Shown: positions 20,270 through 29,313, counted from the stretch's first letter. The stretch: 64,000 nucleotides of DNA from Thermohalobaculum sp050330995 (GCA_050330995.1 JBHJHI010000066.1:1-64000); one strand, 5' to 3'. Notes: generated by a model from the sequence alone, not told the origin. Numbers and translations: made by a program.

Positions 20270-21188
20270 GGAAGGGGGCGACGATCCGGCGCCGGCCGAG
20301 CATGAAGGCGTCGGCGACGTGCAGGAAGGGCGCCACGTCCACGTCGCTCTCGCCGCGCGCGATCAGCTCGGCGAAGCGGCGGTAGAGACCGACGTACTCG
20401 CCCGGCCCTTCGACCTCCTCGGCCGCGTCGTCGCCCGCGAGCCGCGCGCCGCCCTCGGCGAGGACGAGCCGGCCCTCGTCGGTCGCGACCCGGATCTCCC
20501 AGACGGGCGGGCCCTCGTGGCGCCAGTCGAGCCCGGCGACGACGGGCGCGCCGCCGACGGTCTCGAAGCGCAGGTCGGCGGCGATCGGGGTATCGCGGTT
20601 CTCCGGCACCGAGAGCGTCGCCTCGGTCAGGCGCAGCGGCTCGGGCAGGATGGTCGTCAGGATCGACAGCGCGTTGATGCCGGGGTCGAACACGCCGAGG
20701 CCGCCCGCCTGCCAGATCCACTGCTGGCCCGGATGCCACTCGCGCACGTCCTCGCGCCAGTCGATCGCGACCGACTGCACCCGCCGCTCGGCGAGCCAGG
20801 CCCGGGCCGGGGCGACGCCCGCGGCGTGGCGCGAGTGCCAGGTCGCGAACAGGCTGACCCCCGTCTCGCGCGTCATGCGCTCGAGCGCCAGCACCTCGGC
20901 CACGCCGACGCCCGGCGGCTTCTCCAGCATCACGTGCCTGCCCGCCCGGAGCGCCTGCGCGGCCGCGGCGAAGCGCGCCTGCGGCGGCATCGACAGCACG
21001 ACCGCGCCGACGTCGGGGCGGGCGTCGAACAGGGCGTCGAGGCTCTCGTGGTTCTCGACGCCGTCGAGGCCGCCCGAGCGGCTGACCGTGGCGGCGAGGC
21101 GCAGGGCGTCGCTCGCCTCGATCGCGGGCGCGTGCTGGTCGCGGGCGATCTTGCCGACGCCGACGATAGCGAGCTCGGTGGTCGTCAC
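20262..21188 (-). CDS. Gfo/Idh/MocA aldose 1-dehydrogenase (galactose/arabinose type)
   Basis: An NAD(P)-dependent dehydrogenase (308 residues) that oxidises an aldose at C1 to the lactone. The N-terminal Rossmann motif is VGVGKIARDQHAPAIEA. The catalytic EKPPG holds the family Lys, and WHSRHA and GVFDPGINALS carry the catalytic Asp and Asn. WHPGQQWIW is characteristic of the L-arabinose 1-dehydrogenase of Azospirillum and of rhizobial D-galactose 1-dehydrogenase. Together with the lactonase and mutarotase it marks an oxidative, non-phosphorylating sugar route. Which sugar is preferred cannot be read from sequence. Confidence 0.92.
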   Translation of the reverse strand: MTTTELAIVGVGKIARDQHAPAIEASDALRLAATVSRSGGLDGVENHESLDALFDARPDVGAVVLSMPPQARFAAAAQALRAGRHVMLEKPPGVGVAEVLALERMTRETGVSLFATWHSRHAAGVAPARAWLAERRVQSVAIDWREDVREWHPGQQWIWQAGGLGVFDPGINALSILTTILPEPLRLTEATLSVPENRDTPIAADLRFETVGGAPVVAGLDWRHEGPPVWEIRVATDEGRLVLAEGGARLAGDDAAEEVEGPGEYVGLYRRFAELIARGESDVDVAPFLHVADAFMLGRRRIVAPFHD

Positions 21189-21286
21189 GTGGTTCCTCCG
21201 CGGTTGGCTCGGCGCACGCCGCCGGCGCGCGTCCCTCGCGGGACATCGCCGGGACGCCCGGCCCGGTTGCGCCGCCCTCGCGGCGC

Positions 21287-22501
21287 TCAGGCCTTCTGCT
21301 TGTTCACGACGTCGAAGATCACGGCGGCGAGCAGCACGAGGCCCTTGATCACCTGCTGCCAGTCGATGCCGATGCCGAGGATCGACATGCCGTTGTTCAT
21401 CACCCCCATGATGAAGGCGCCGACGACCGCGCCGACCACGGTGCCGACGCCGCCCGACATCGAGGCGCCGCCGATGAAGACGGCGGCGATGACGTCGAGC
21501 TCGAAGGTCGCGCCCGCCTTCGGCGTCGCGGTGTTGAGCCGCGCGGCGAAGACGAGACCGGCGAGGGCGGCCAGCATCCCCATGTTGGCGAAGGTCAGGA
21601 AGGTCAGGCGCTTAGAGTTGATCCCCGAGAGCGAGGCCGCCTTCTCGTTGCCGCCGATCGCGTAGATGCGTCGTCCGATCGTCGTGTTGGACGTCACGAA
21701 GCTGTAGATCGCGATCAGGAGCGCCATCACGATGAACACGTTCGGCAGGCCGCGGAAGTCGGCCATCAGCCAGCTCATGTAGACGAGGGCGCAGAAGATC
21801 AGGCCGTGCTTGACGGCGAAGAAGGCGAAGGGCTCCTCGACGCGGCCGTGGCGCGCCGCCGCCCGTCGGCCGCGGATCGCGCGCGCGAGCAGCGCCACGG
21901 CGACGCCGAGCCCGAGGAGCAGCGAGAACAGGTTGAGGCCCTCGGCGCCGAAGACGTCCGGCACGAACCCGGAGGCGATCGAGCGGAACGCCGGCGGGAA
22001 CGGGCCCACCGACTGCCCGGCGAGCAGCCAGAGCGTCAGCCCCTTGAACACCAGCATCCCCGCGAGCGTCACGATGAACGAGGGGATGCGGAAGTAGGCG
22101 ACCCAGAACCCCTGCGCCGCGCCGATCAGCGCGCCGGTGGCGAGGCAGGCGACGGCGGCGACCGGATAGGGCACGCCCCACTGCACGATCATCACCGCCG
22201 CGAGCGCGCCGATGAAGCCGAGCACCGAGCCGACCGAGAGGTCGATGTGGCCGCAGACGATCACGAGCAGCATCCCGATCGCCATGATGACGATGTAGCT
22301 GTTCTGCAGGACCAGGTTCGTCAGGTTGATCGGCATCAGGAGGATGCCTCCCGTCGCGATCTGGAAGAACGCCATGATCGCCACGAGCGCGAACAGGATG
22401 CCGTACTCGCGCAGGTGCCCGCGCAGGAAGCGCAGGCCCGCGTGCCACTGGCTCGGCGCGAGCGCGCCCTCGCGCCCGGGATCGGTCGTCGTCTGGGTCA
22501 T
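21287..22501 (-). CDS. mmsB: multiple-monosaccharide ABC transporter permease
   Basis: Inner-membrane permease (404 residues) of the CUT2 sugar importer also called GguB. About ten hydrophobic helices are visible. Signature stretches include MLLVIVCGHIDLSVGSVLG and GGNEKAASLSGINSKR, the conserved permease loop that contacts the ATPase. ASMSGGVGTVVGA follows near the C-terminus. It overlaps the ATPase gene by four bases (ATGA). With ChvE it takes up galactose, arabinose, xylose or glucose. Confidence 0.94.
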   Translation of the reverse strand: MTQTTTDPGREGALAPSQWHAGLRFLRGHLREYGILFALVAIMAFFQIATGGILLMPINLTNLVLQNSYIVIMAIGMLLVIVCGHIDLSVGSVLGFIGALAAVMIVQWGVPYPVAAVACLATGALIGAAQGFWVAYFRIPSFIVTLAGMLVFKGLTLWLLAGQSVGPFPPAFRSIASGFVPDVFGAEGLNLFSLLLGLGVAVALLARAIRGRRAAARHGRVEEPFAFFAVKHGLIFCALVYMSWLMADFRGLPNVFIVMALLIAIYSFVTSNTTIGRRIYAIGGNEKAASLSGINSKRLTFLTFANMGMLAALAGLVFAARLNTATPKAGATFELDVIAAVFIGGASMSGGVGTVVGAVVGAFIMGVMNNGMSILGIGIDWQQVIKGLVLLAAVIFDVVNKQKA

Positions 22502-24051
22502 GCGCTCGCCCTCGCGCTGGGATCGGTCACGGGCTCGGCCTTGATGATCGCGGCCATGATCCGCTCCTGGCTCGCCTCGCGCGTCGCCATCTCGCCGACG
22601 AAGCGGCCCTCGGCCATGACGTATAGCCGGTCGGTGATGCCGAGGAGTTCGGGCATCTCCGAGGAGATCACCACGATCGCCTTGCCGGCCGCGGCGAGGT
22701 CGCGGATCACGGTGTAGATCTCGAACTTGGCGCCGACGTCGATGCCGCGCGTCGGCTCGTCGAGGATCAGGATGTCCGGGTCGGCGAACAGCCACTTGGC
22801 GAGCACCACCTTCTGCTGGTTGCCGCCCGAGAGGTTCACCGCCTGCTGCTCGATCGAGGAGGACTTGATGGCGAGCCGCTCACGGTAGCGCCGCGCCACC
22901 TCCGCCTCGCGGTCGCGGTCCACGACGAGGCCGTTCGCCACCGCGTCGAGCCTGGCGAGCGGCACGTTGCGCCGGATCGTCTGGTCGAGGACGAGGCCGT
23001 AGGTCTTGCGGTCCTCGGTCGCGTAGGCGAGCCCCGCCTCGATCGCGCGGCGGACCGTGGAGACGTCGGCCGGCCGGCCGCCGATCAGCACCTCGCCTGA
23101 GACGTCGCGGCCCCAAGAGCGGCCGAACAGGCTCATGGCGAGTTCCGTGCGCCCCGCGCCCATGAGGCCGGCGATGCCGAGCACCTCGCCGCGGCGGACG
23201 TCGAAGGAGACCCGGTCCACCACCCGCCGCTCGGCGTGCAGGGGGTGATGCACCGTCCAGTCACGCACCTCCATCGCGACCGCGCCGATCCGGGGCGCGC
23301 GCTCGGGGTAGCGCTCGGCGAGGGAGCGGCCGACCATGTCGCGGATGATCGCGTCCTCGCTCGCCCCGCCCGCGCCGTCGAGCCGCGAGACCGTCGCGCC
23401 GTCGCGCAGCACGGTGATGCTGTCGGCGACCTGCCCGACCTCGTTCAGCTTGTGCGAGATCAGGATCGAGGTGAGCCCGCGCGCGCGGAACTCGACGAGC
23501 AGGTCGAGGAGCTTCTGACTGTCGGCCTCGTTCAGCGAGGACGTCGGCTCGTCGAGGATCAGGAGGCGCACGTCCTTGGACAGCGCCTTGGCGATCTCGA
23601 CGAGCTGCTGCTTGCCGAGGCCGAGATCGCCCACCAGCGTCTCCGGGTTCTCGTCGAGGCCGACGCGGGCCAGAAGCGCGGCCGCGCGGTGGTTGGTCTC
23701 GTGCCAGTCGATCACGCCGCCGCGGGCGCGCTCGTTGCCGAGGAAGATGTTCTCGGCGATCGACAGGAGCGGGATCAGCGCGAGTTCCTGGTGGATGATG
23801 ATGATGCCGACGCGCTCGCTGTCGGCAATCGAGCGGAAGGCTACCGGCGCGCCGTCGTAGACGATCTCGCCCCGGTAGCCGCCGTGCGGGTAGACGCCCG
23901 AGAGCACCTTCACGAGCGTCGACTTGCCCGCGCCGTTCTCGCCGACGAGGGCGTGGATCTCGCCCTCGTCGACCGAGAGGGTCACGTCGTCGAGCGCCTT
24001 GACGCCCGGAAACTCCTTGGTGATCCCGCGCATCTCCAGAAGCGTGGCCAT
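22498..24051 (-). CDS. mmsA: multiple-monosaccharide ABC transporter ATPase
   Basis: A duplicated ATP-binding subunit (517 residues, GguA type). The first half has Walker A GENGAGKST, signature LGLGKQQLVEIAKAL and Walker B LLILDEPTSSL. The second half has a degenerate Walker A-like GLMGAGRTELAM, signature NLSGGNQQKVVLAK and ILILDEPTRGIDVG. This asymmetry is normal for CUT2 ATPases. It is separated from chvE by 92 bases holding a very strong hairpin, and overlaps mmsB. Confidence 0.95.
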   Translation of the reverse strand: MATLLEMRGITKEFPGVKALDDVTLSVDEGEIHALVGENGAGKSTLVKVLSGVYPHGGYRGEIVYDGAPVAFRSIADSERVGIIIIHQELALIPLLSIAENIFLGNERARGGVIDWHETNHRAAALLARVGLDENPETLVGDLGLGKQQLVEIAKALSKDVRLLILDEPTSSLNEADSQKLLDLLVEFRARGLTSILISHKLNEVGQVADSITVLRDGATVSRLDGAGGASEDAIIRDMVGRSLAERYPERAPRIGAVAMEVRDWTVHHPLHAERRVVDRVSFDVRRGEVLGIAGLMGAGRTELAMSLFGRSWGRDVSGEVLIGGRPADVSTVRRAIEAGLAYATEDRKTYGLVLDQTIRRNVPLARLDAVANGLVVDRDREAEVARRYRERLAIKSSSIEQQAVNLSGGNQQKVVLAKWLFADPDILILDEPTRGIDVGAKFEIYTVIRDLAAAGKAIVVISSEMPELLGITDRLYVMAEGRFVGEMATREASQERIMAAIIKAEPVTDPSARASA

Positions 24052-24073
24052 CGTCCGCTCCGTATCCGGGGGG

Positions 24074-24137
24074 AAGGGACCGGCGGCGGCCGATCCCGGC
24101 GCACTTGCGGGGCGGGATCGGCGACGGCCGGTCCCTT
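24074..24137 (-). terminator. intercistronic stem-loop between chvE and mmsA
   Basis: AAGGGACCGGC (24074-24084) pairs with GCCGGTCCCTT (24127-24137). Inside it, after a 4-base internal loop on each side, GCCGATCCCG (24089-24098) pairs with CGGGATCGGC (24113-24122). No T-run follows in the direction of transcription. This probably stabilises the upstream chvE message or partly stops transcription, giving more binding protein than membrane subunits. Confidence 0.65.
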
Positions 24138-24143
24138 CGGGGC

Positions 24144-25205
24144 TCACTCGATCTGCTCGCGCTCGTAGTAGCCGCTGTCGAGCAGCACCTCCTCCCAGTT
24201 CTCCTCCGTCACCGGGGTCGGCTCGAGCAGGTAGGACGGCACCACCTTGACGCCGTTGTCGTAGGTCTCGGTGTCGTTGATCGGCGGCTCGCCGCCCTCG
24301 ACCAGCGCGTCGACCATCTCGACGGTGACGCGGGCGAGCTCGCGGGTGTCCTTGAAGATGGTCGAGTACTGGTCGCCGCGCAGGATCGCCTTGACCGAGG
24401 GGATCTCGGCGTCCTGGCCGGTGACGATCGGCATCGGCTGATCGCCCGAGCCGTAGCCGACGCCTCTCAGCGAAGAGATGATGCCGATCGAGAGTCCGTC
24501 GTAGGGCGAGAGCACGCCGTGGATCTCCTTGTCGGTGTAGTTGGCCGACAGGAGGTTATCCATGCGCGCCTGCGCCACCGAGCCGTCCCAGCGCAGCGTG
24601 CCGACCGTATCGATGCCGCGCTGGCCCGAGGGGATGACGACGTCGCCCGCCTCGATCATCGGCTCCAGCACGCTCATCGCCCCGTCGTAGAAGAAATAGG
24701 CGTTGTTGTCGTCCGGCGAGCCGCCGAACAGCTCGACGTTCCACGGCTTCTCGTCGGCGAAGCGCTCCTTCAGCCCGTTCACCAGGTTGGTCGCCTGCTG
24801 CACCCCGACCTGGAAGTTGTCGAAGGTGGCGTAGTAGTCGCCGTGCTCGCTGTCGCGGATCAGCCGGTCGTAGGCGACGACGCTGATGTCCATGGCGTTG
24901 GCGTTGGCGAGCGCGTTGGTCAGCGTCGTGCCGTCGATCGCCGCGATCACCAGCACGTCGGCGCCGGTGACGATCATGTTCTCGATCTGGGCGAGCTGGT
25001 TCGGGATGTCGTCCTCGGCGTACTGGAGGTTGGTGGCGTAGCCCGCCGCCTCGAACTGGCGCACCATGCTCTCGCCGTCCGAGATCCAGCGCGCCGAGGA
25101 CTTCGTCGGCATGGCGATGCCGACCGTGCCCTTGTCCTGCGCCGCGGCCGGTGCGCCGACGCACGCGATGAGGATGGCCGCCAGCGCGGCCCTCGCCTTG
25201 ATCAT
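24144..25205 (-). CDS. chvE: multiple-sugar-binding periplasmic protein ChvE
   Basis: Periplasmic substrate-binding protein of the CUT2 importer (353 residues). Residues 1-23 form a signal peptide ending GAPAAAQD. The mature protein begins GTVGIAMPTKSSARWISDG, a hallmark of ChvE. AYDRLIRDSEHGDYYATFDN and PIVTGQDAE line the sugar site in the family. In Agrobacterium ChvE also feeds sugar signals to VirA; there is no virA here, so transport is the likely role. It is the first gene of the operon and divergent from the GbpR-like regulator. Confidence 0.94.
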   Translation of the reverse strand: MIKARAALAAILIACVGAPAAAQDKGTVGIAMPTKSSARWISDGESMVRQFEAAGYATNLQYAEDDIPNQLAQIENMIVTGADVLVIAAIDGTTLTNALANANAMDISVVAYDRLIRDSEHGDYYATFDNFQVGVQQATNLVNGLKERFADEKPWNVELFGGSPDDNNAYFFYDGAMSVLEPMIEAGDVVIPSGQRGIDTVGTLRWDGSVAQARMDNLLSANYTDKEIHGVLSPYDGLSIGIISSLRGVGYGSGDQPMPIVTGQDAEIPSVKAILRGDQYSTIFKDTRELARVTVEMVDALVEGGEPPINDTETYDNGVKVVPSYLLEPTPVTEENWEEVLLDSGYYEREQIE

Positions 25206-25328
25206 CCGTGTCCTCCCCGGGCTCCCGCGCCGCCGTCCGTCGCGCCGGGGAGCCGCATTCTTGTCGTCTTCGCCTCGGGCCGGTGGCGCGGGACGGTTCG
25301 CGCCAGATTGCCAGAGCCCGACATTCAG

Positions 25329-25344
25329 GCAAATGATGATTTGC
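25329..25344. promoter_or_regulatory. LysR-type operator palindrome between chvE and gbpR
   Basis: GCAAAT-GATG-ATTTGC, a perfect 6-bp inverted repeat in an AT-rich patch, 31 bases before the gbpR ATG and about 125 bases before the chvE start. The spacing and shape (T-N11-A type dyad) suit a LysR-family recognition site, most likely for GbpR. Confidence 0.6.
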
Positions 25345-25375
25345 ACGGCTCTCATAGCAGATCGGGCATATCGCG

Positions 25376-26353
25376 ATGCCGCGCGCCCCCGACGACCCCG
25401 CCCGCCGCGACGAGCTGATCCGCCAGGGGCTGCGCTTCTCGCAGCTTCGCCTGCTCGTCGCGCTGGAGGACACCGGGCAGGTCTCCGCCGCGGCCGCGCA
25501 GCTCGCGATGACCCAGCCCGCCGCCTCGCGCCTGCTCGCCGAGCTCGAACGGATCGTCGGCGCGACGCTCTCGCGCCGGCGCGCGCGCGGCACCGAGCTG
25601 ACCGAGGCCGGACGCCTCCTCGCGCTCCGCGCCCGCGCGGTGCTGCGCCAGCTCGACCAGTCCGCCCACGAGATCGCGCAGGTCGCGACGGGCACGCGCG
25701 GGCGCGTGCGCATCGGCTCGGTCACGGGTCCGTCCATGGAGGTCGTGCTGCCGGCGATCCGCACGCTAACCCGCACCGAGCCCGACATCGAGCTGTCGGT
25801 GGAGATCGACACCAGCGACCGCCTCGCCGAGGCGCTGCTCGCGCGCGAGCTCGACTTCTACATCGGCCGGCTGCCGCGCCACGTCGACGCCGCGGCCGTG
25901 CGCCTGCGCCTCGTCGGCCCCGAGCCGGTGAGCCTGATCGCGCGCGGCGACCATCCGCTGACGCGCGCCGGGCCGGTCACGCTGGAACGCTGCCTCGGGC
26001 ACGAGTGGGTGATGCAGCCGCCGGGGACGCTGCTGCGCCGGACGGTCGAGACCTACCTGCTCGAACGCGGCCACCCGCCGCCGGCGCGTACGATCGGCAC
26101 GACGTCGCTCCTGCTGACGCTCGCGATCGTCGAGCGGACGGACGCGGTGGCGCCGGTGGCGCGGGCGATCGCGGCGTACTGCACCGCGCCGGGCGCACCC
26201 GGCGACCGCATCCGACGCCTCGCCGTCGCCGAGGACATGGCGGTCAGCCCCTACGCGATCGTCGAGCGCCAGGACGGGATGCGCCCGCCGTCGGTCGCGC
26301 GCGTCCTCGCCGCGATCGAGCAGCACCTCCCGAGGGAGCCGGCCTCGCCGTGA
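25376..26353 (+). CDS. gbpR: LysR-type regulator of sugar uptake (GbpR-like)
   Basis: A LysR-family activator (325 residues) divergent from chvE, as GbpR is in Agrobacterium, where it activates chvE in response to arabinose, fucose or galactose. The N-terminal helix-turn-helix includes LRLLVALEDTGQVSAAAAQLAMTQPAASRLLAELE. The effector domain runs from about residue 105 (GRVRIGSVTGPSMEVVLP). A central pocket motif QPPGTLLRRTVE is typical of GbpR-like proteins. A palindrome upstream is the probable site. Confidence 0.88.
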   Translation: MPRAPDDPARRDELIRQGLRFSQLRLLVALEDTGQVSAAAAQLAMTQPAASRLLAELERIVGATLSRRRARGTELTEAGRLLALRARAVLRQLDQSAHEIAQVATGTRGRVRIGSVTGPSMEVVLPAIRTLTRTEPDIELSVEIDTSDRLAEALLARELDFYIGRLPRHVDAAAVRLRLVGPEPVSLIARGDHPLTRAGPVTLERCLGHEWVMQPPGTLLRRTVETYLLERGHPPPARTIGTTSLLLTLAIVERTDAVAPVARAIAAYCTAPGAPGDRIRRLAVAEDMAVSPYAIVERQDGMRPPSVARVLAAIEQHLPREPASP

Positions 26354-26497
26354 CGCCCTCCTCCCCCGGCGCCGAGCCGAGCGCAACCCGGCGACGTGCC
26401 GTGGAGCGCGTTCCGACCGAAGCGACACGGGAATCGGAAGAATTGCGCGCCCGGACGACGATCGAGCGCGTGCGATCCGATCGGATCGGATAGCGCC

Positions 26498-27589
26498 CTA
26501 GCGCAGCCGCTCGCGCACGAAATCGACCAGCGCGTCGAGCGCGGCGGCGCGCGCCTCCGCGTCGCCCCCGAAAGTGACGCCGCGCACGCCGCAGTCGCCG
26601 AGCCACGCCGCCCTGGCCTCCGGCGTCGCGAGGTCGTGGACACCGTCCAGGCCGCGGGTCACGCCGTCCGCGCCGAGGTCGAGCGTGCAGCGCGCGTCCC
26701 GGCGGCGCACGGTGATCGCGCGGTCGACCCGCCGCAGCCCCGAGCCGCCGTCGAAGCCGTGGCGGGCATTGGGGAAGAAGCGCACGCGCACCTCCGGTCC
26801 GGTCGCGGCCTCGCGCCAAGCGTCCGCGTGCGCACGGCAGGGCGCGGCCGGGGTCCAGTCGTCGGCTCCGCCGAGGAGCAGGAGGAGCGGCGCGGCCAGT
26901 GCCTCGTCCTCGAGCGCGAAGCCGCAGAAGGGGTAGAAGGCGGCGACGAAGGCGAAGGGCTCGGCCGCGTCGCCAGCGGCGAAGCGAAAGCTCGGCGCGG
27001 CCGCGGCGAGGAGCGCGGCCGTCGCGCCCTTGGACCAGCCGACGACGCCGATGCGTCCGGGCGCAAGGCCGAGCCGTTCGGCCAGCGCCGCGCGCGCGGC
27101 GACGAGATCGGCGAGCATGGTCTGCTCGGTGACGCGCAACTGGTCCGCGATCGTCGAGCCGACGCCGCGCGCGGCGAAGTGGTCGAGCGTGAGCGTGGCG
27201 ATCCCGGCCGCGGCCAGCCGCTCGGCCGCGCGGCGCTGGCGCGTGCCGGGGCCGGCGGCACCATGGCTCAGGATCGCGGCCCCGCGCGTCCGGCCCCCGG
27301 CCGGCAGCTCGAGCCGGCCTTCGATCGTCACGCTCGCGCCGGGGCGGGCGAGATCGGCGAAATCATAGGCGTCGCGCGTCTCGATCGCCAGCGTCTGCGC
27401 CCGGGCCGGCGCGGTGGCGCAGACGCTCGGGAGCGAGAGGGCGAGGAGCGCCGCCGCGCCGAGCGCGGGAGCGGAGCGCCGTCCGATCGCCCCCCGAGCG
27501 CCCGCGGGACCACGGTTCGCGGCGTAGGACCGACGGCGGGGCGGCGCCGCCGTCCGGATCGGGCCGATCGCCTTGACGATGCCCGACAC
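26498..27589 (-). CDS. secreted alpha/beta hydrolase (dienelactone-hydrolase-like)
   Basis: An alpha/beta hydrolase whose nucleophile elbow reads GWSKGA and whose catalytic His is probably in NARHGFDG. SHGAAGPG forms the oxyanion region, and HADAWREA and a DDW stretch lie before the His. A hydrophobic stretch ALGAAALLALSLPSV ending ATAPARAQ looks like a signal peptide, so the product is probably periplasmic. The frame stays open far upstream without an ATG; the GTG at 27589 (363 residues) is my guess, and a later non-ATG start closer to the signal peptide is possible. Substrate unknown. Confidence 0.75.
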   Translation of the reverse strand: MSGIVKAIGPIRTAAPPRRRSYAANRGPAGARGAIGRRSAPALGAAALLALSLPSVCATAPARAQTLAIETRDAYDFADLARPGASVTIEGRLELPAGGRTRGAAILSHGAAGPGTRQRRAAERLAAAGIATLTLDHFAARGVGSTIADQLRVTEQTMLADLVAARAALAERLGLAPGRIGVVGWSKGATAALLAAAAPSFRFAAGDAAEPFAFVAAFYPFCGFALEDEALAAPLLLLLGGADDWTPAAPCRAHADAWREAATGPEVRVRFFPNARHGFDGGSGLRRVDRAITVRRRDARCTLDLGADGVTRGLDGVHDLATPEARAAWLGDCGVRGVTFGGDAEARAAALDALVDFVRERLR

Positions 27590-27724
27590 GACGGCGAGAG
27601 CGCCCGCGCGGGTCCCGCCGCGGCTCCCCGCACGCGATCTCGCGGGGCGGCACGAAGGGCTCTTGTCCACCGCGCCCCGGGATGTAGAGACGGGAGGCCC
27701 AGCCACGTCGCATCGACGGACCGC

Positions 27725-28501
27725 ATGATCGGCGAGTTCAGGAAGACCGTCCGGCTGCTCTACCTCGGCCGGAGCCGCGGCGCGGTCCGTTTCCGATACG
27801 CCCTGATCGTCTTCGACGTCGGCACGATCGTCTTCTTCATCGCGACCATGCCGTTCGAGCTGTCGCCGGCCCTGCTGGCCGCGAACACGGCGATCGGGCT
27901 CGCGATCCTCGTCGACCTCGCGGCGCGCTTCTGGATCGAGGAGCGGCCCTGGCGGCTCCTGGGCCGGCTCTACGTGCTCGCCGACCTCGTCGTCGTCGCG
28001 GCCCTGCTGCTGGCCCCCTTCCTCTCGGAGGAGATCGCCTTCCTGCGCATCCTGCGCGGTCTGCGGCTCATGCACGCCTATCACGTCCTGCACGACCTCC
28101 GGCGCGACAGCGGCTTCTTCCGGCGCAACGAGGAGACGGTGCTGGCGCTGGTCAATCTCGTCGTGTTCGTCTTCGTCACGACCTCGGTCGTCTTTGTCAT
28201 GTTCTTCGAGGATCAGGCCGGCCCGGAAGCCTACCTCGACGCCCTCTACTTCACCGTCACGACGCTGACGACCACCGGCTTCGGCGACATTACACCGGAC
28301 ACCCCGTTCGACAAGATGCTGTCGGTGTTCATCATGGTGGCCGGGGTGACGCTGTTCGTGCGCCTCGCCCGAGCGGTGTTCCAGCCCGCCCGCGTGCGCC
28401 ACAAGTGCCCGGACTGCGGCCTCCTGCGTCACGACGCGGACGCGATCCACTGCAAGCATTGCGGCCGGCCCCTTCGCATCGAGACCGAAGGCGCCGGGTG
28501 A
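27725..28501 (+). CDS. potassium-channel-like protein with C-terminal zinc ribbon
   Basis: A 258-residue voltage-gated-channel-like protein. Four S1-S4-like helices span about residues 22-125; an Arg-rich S4-like segment reads LRILRGLRLMHAYHVLHDLRR. The pore follows, with the selectivity sequence TTTGFGD at about 181-187 between two TM helices. The unusual part is the tail: CPDCG and CKHCG at about 223-245 form a zinc ribbon. GFGD replaces the classic GYGD, still compatible with K+ selectivity. Divergent neighbour is the hydrolase. Probably an inner-membrane tetramer. Confidence 0.85.
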   Translation: MIGEFRKTVRLLYLGRSRGAVRFRYALIVFDVGTIVFFIATMPFELSPALLAANTAIGLAILVDLAARFWIEERPWRLLGRLYVLADLVVVAALLLAPFLSEEIAFLRILRGLRLMHAYHVLHDLRRDSGFFRRNEETVLALVNLVVFVFVTTSVVFVMFFEDQAGPEAYLDALYFTVTTLTTTGFGDITPDTPFDKMLSVFIMVAGVTLFVRLARAVFQPARVRHKCPDCGLLRHDADAIHCKHCGRPLRIETEGAG

Positions 28502-28761
28502 GCCCCCCGGAACCGGCGAGGCCCCCGCCGACGAGACGGCCGGGGCGGCCGGGGATACCGGGCGAGCCGGCCTGTCGGCATCCGTCGAGATCGCGGCGGC
28601 CGCTCTCGGACGGCCGGTTCGACCGCCGCCGGCCCCGGCCGACGCGCGCGTCCGCGCCGGCGTGGAAGGCAGGACGCGGCGGCCCGCCCCGAACCGACCG
28701 GCTCCGAGCGGACCCGGTGCGGTTCACGGCCGGGCGGGGCCGCGCCTGCCGGCGCGGCGTC

Positions 28762-29283
28762 TCAGCTCGCCTTGGACAGCTCGACCTCGGCGAACTCGCG
28801 GGTGATCTCGGGCATGCGCTCGGCGAGCCAGTCCTGCATCGCCTTGGCGGTCTGGTGGCAGGTGCGCATCTCGGAGGCGATGTCGGTGTCGCCCGCGTCC
28901 TCGGCGAGCGCGACGAGCGAGGCGAAGCTCGCCGTCTCGAAGGCGGCCGCGCCGTGGCCGGCGATCGCGGTCTTCAGCACGTCGTCGCGCGCGCTGGTCT
29001 GGATCAGCGACACGATCTGGCCATGCGCCGAGAGCAGCATGTCCTTGACCGTCGAGGGCTGCGAGTTGTTCTTCTCCATCGAGCGTTCGAGGCGGCGGAT
29101 CTGCTCCTCCGTCTCGCCGATGTACTGCTCGACGCGGGTCTTGAGCGCGGGCGCCTTGTCGAGGCCCTCGACCTGGCTCCGGAGCGAGGTCAGGCTCTGC
29201 TTTTCGAGCGCATGGGCGTTGACGAGCGCGGTTCCGAGCAACTCGCGCAGGTTGTTGATCCGGACTTCGTTGCGGCTAGACAT
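28762..29283 (-). CDS. DUF892 (YciE/YciF-type) ferritin-like stress protein
   Basis: A 173-residue all-helical protein of the YciF/DUF892 ferritin-like family, associated with general stress. The family frame LRELLGTALVNAHALEKQ, with helix-rich repeats RRLERSMEKN and GHGAAAFETASFASLVALAE, is visible; the Glu/His residues that could bind metal are in the last two helices. A near-consensus EcfG-type promoter (GGAAA-N17-CGTT) lies 31 bases upstream of the start codon, so control by the alphaproteobacterial general stress sigma factor is likely. Confidence 0.85.
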   Translation of the reverse strand: MSSRNEVRINNLRELLGTALVNAHALEKQSLTSLRSQVEGLDKAPALKTRVEQYIGETEEQIRRLERSMEKNNSQPSTVKDMLLSAHGQIVSLIQTSARDDVLKTAIAGHGAAAFETASFASLVALAEDAGDTDIASEMRTCHQTAKAMQDWLAERMPEITREFAEVELSKAS

Positions 29284-29313
29284 GGATGTCCTCCGTGGTG
29301 GGGTCGCGCCACC

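Noticed and set aside
26474..26487. GATCCGATCGGATC perfect palindrome after gbpR
   Set aside because: Short, lies between convergent genes, no T-run and no promoter context; likely chance in sequence rich in GATC/CGATCG words.
28502..28761. GC-rich gap between the ion channel and DUF892 genes
   Set aside because: Examined for an RNA or small gene; only short scattered inverted repeats and Arg/Pro-rich frames, nothing supportable.
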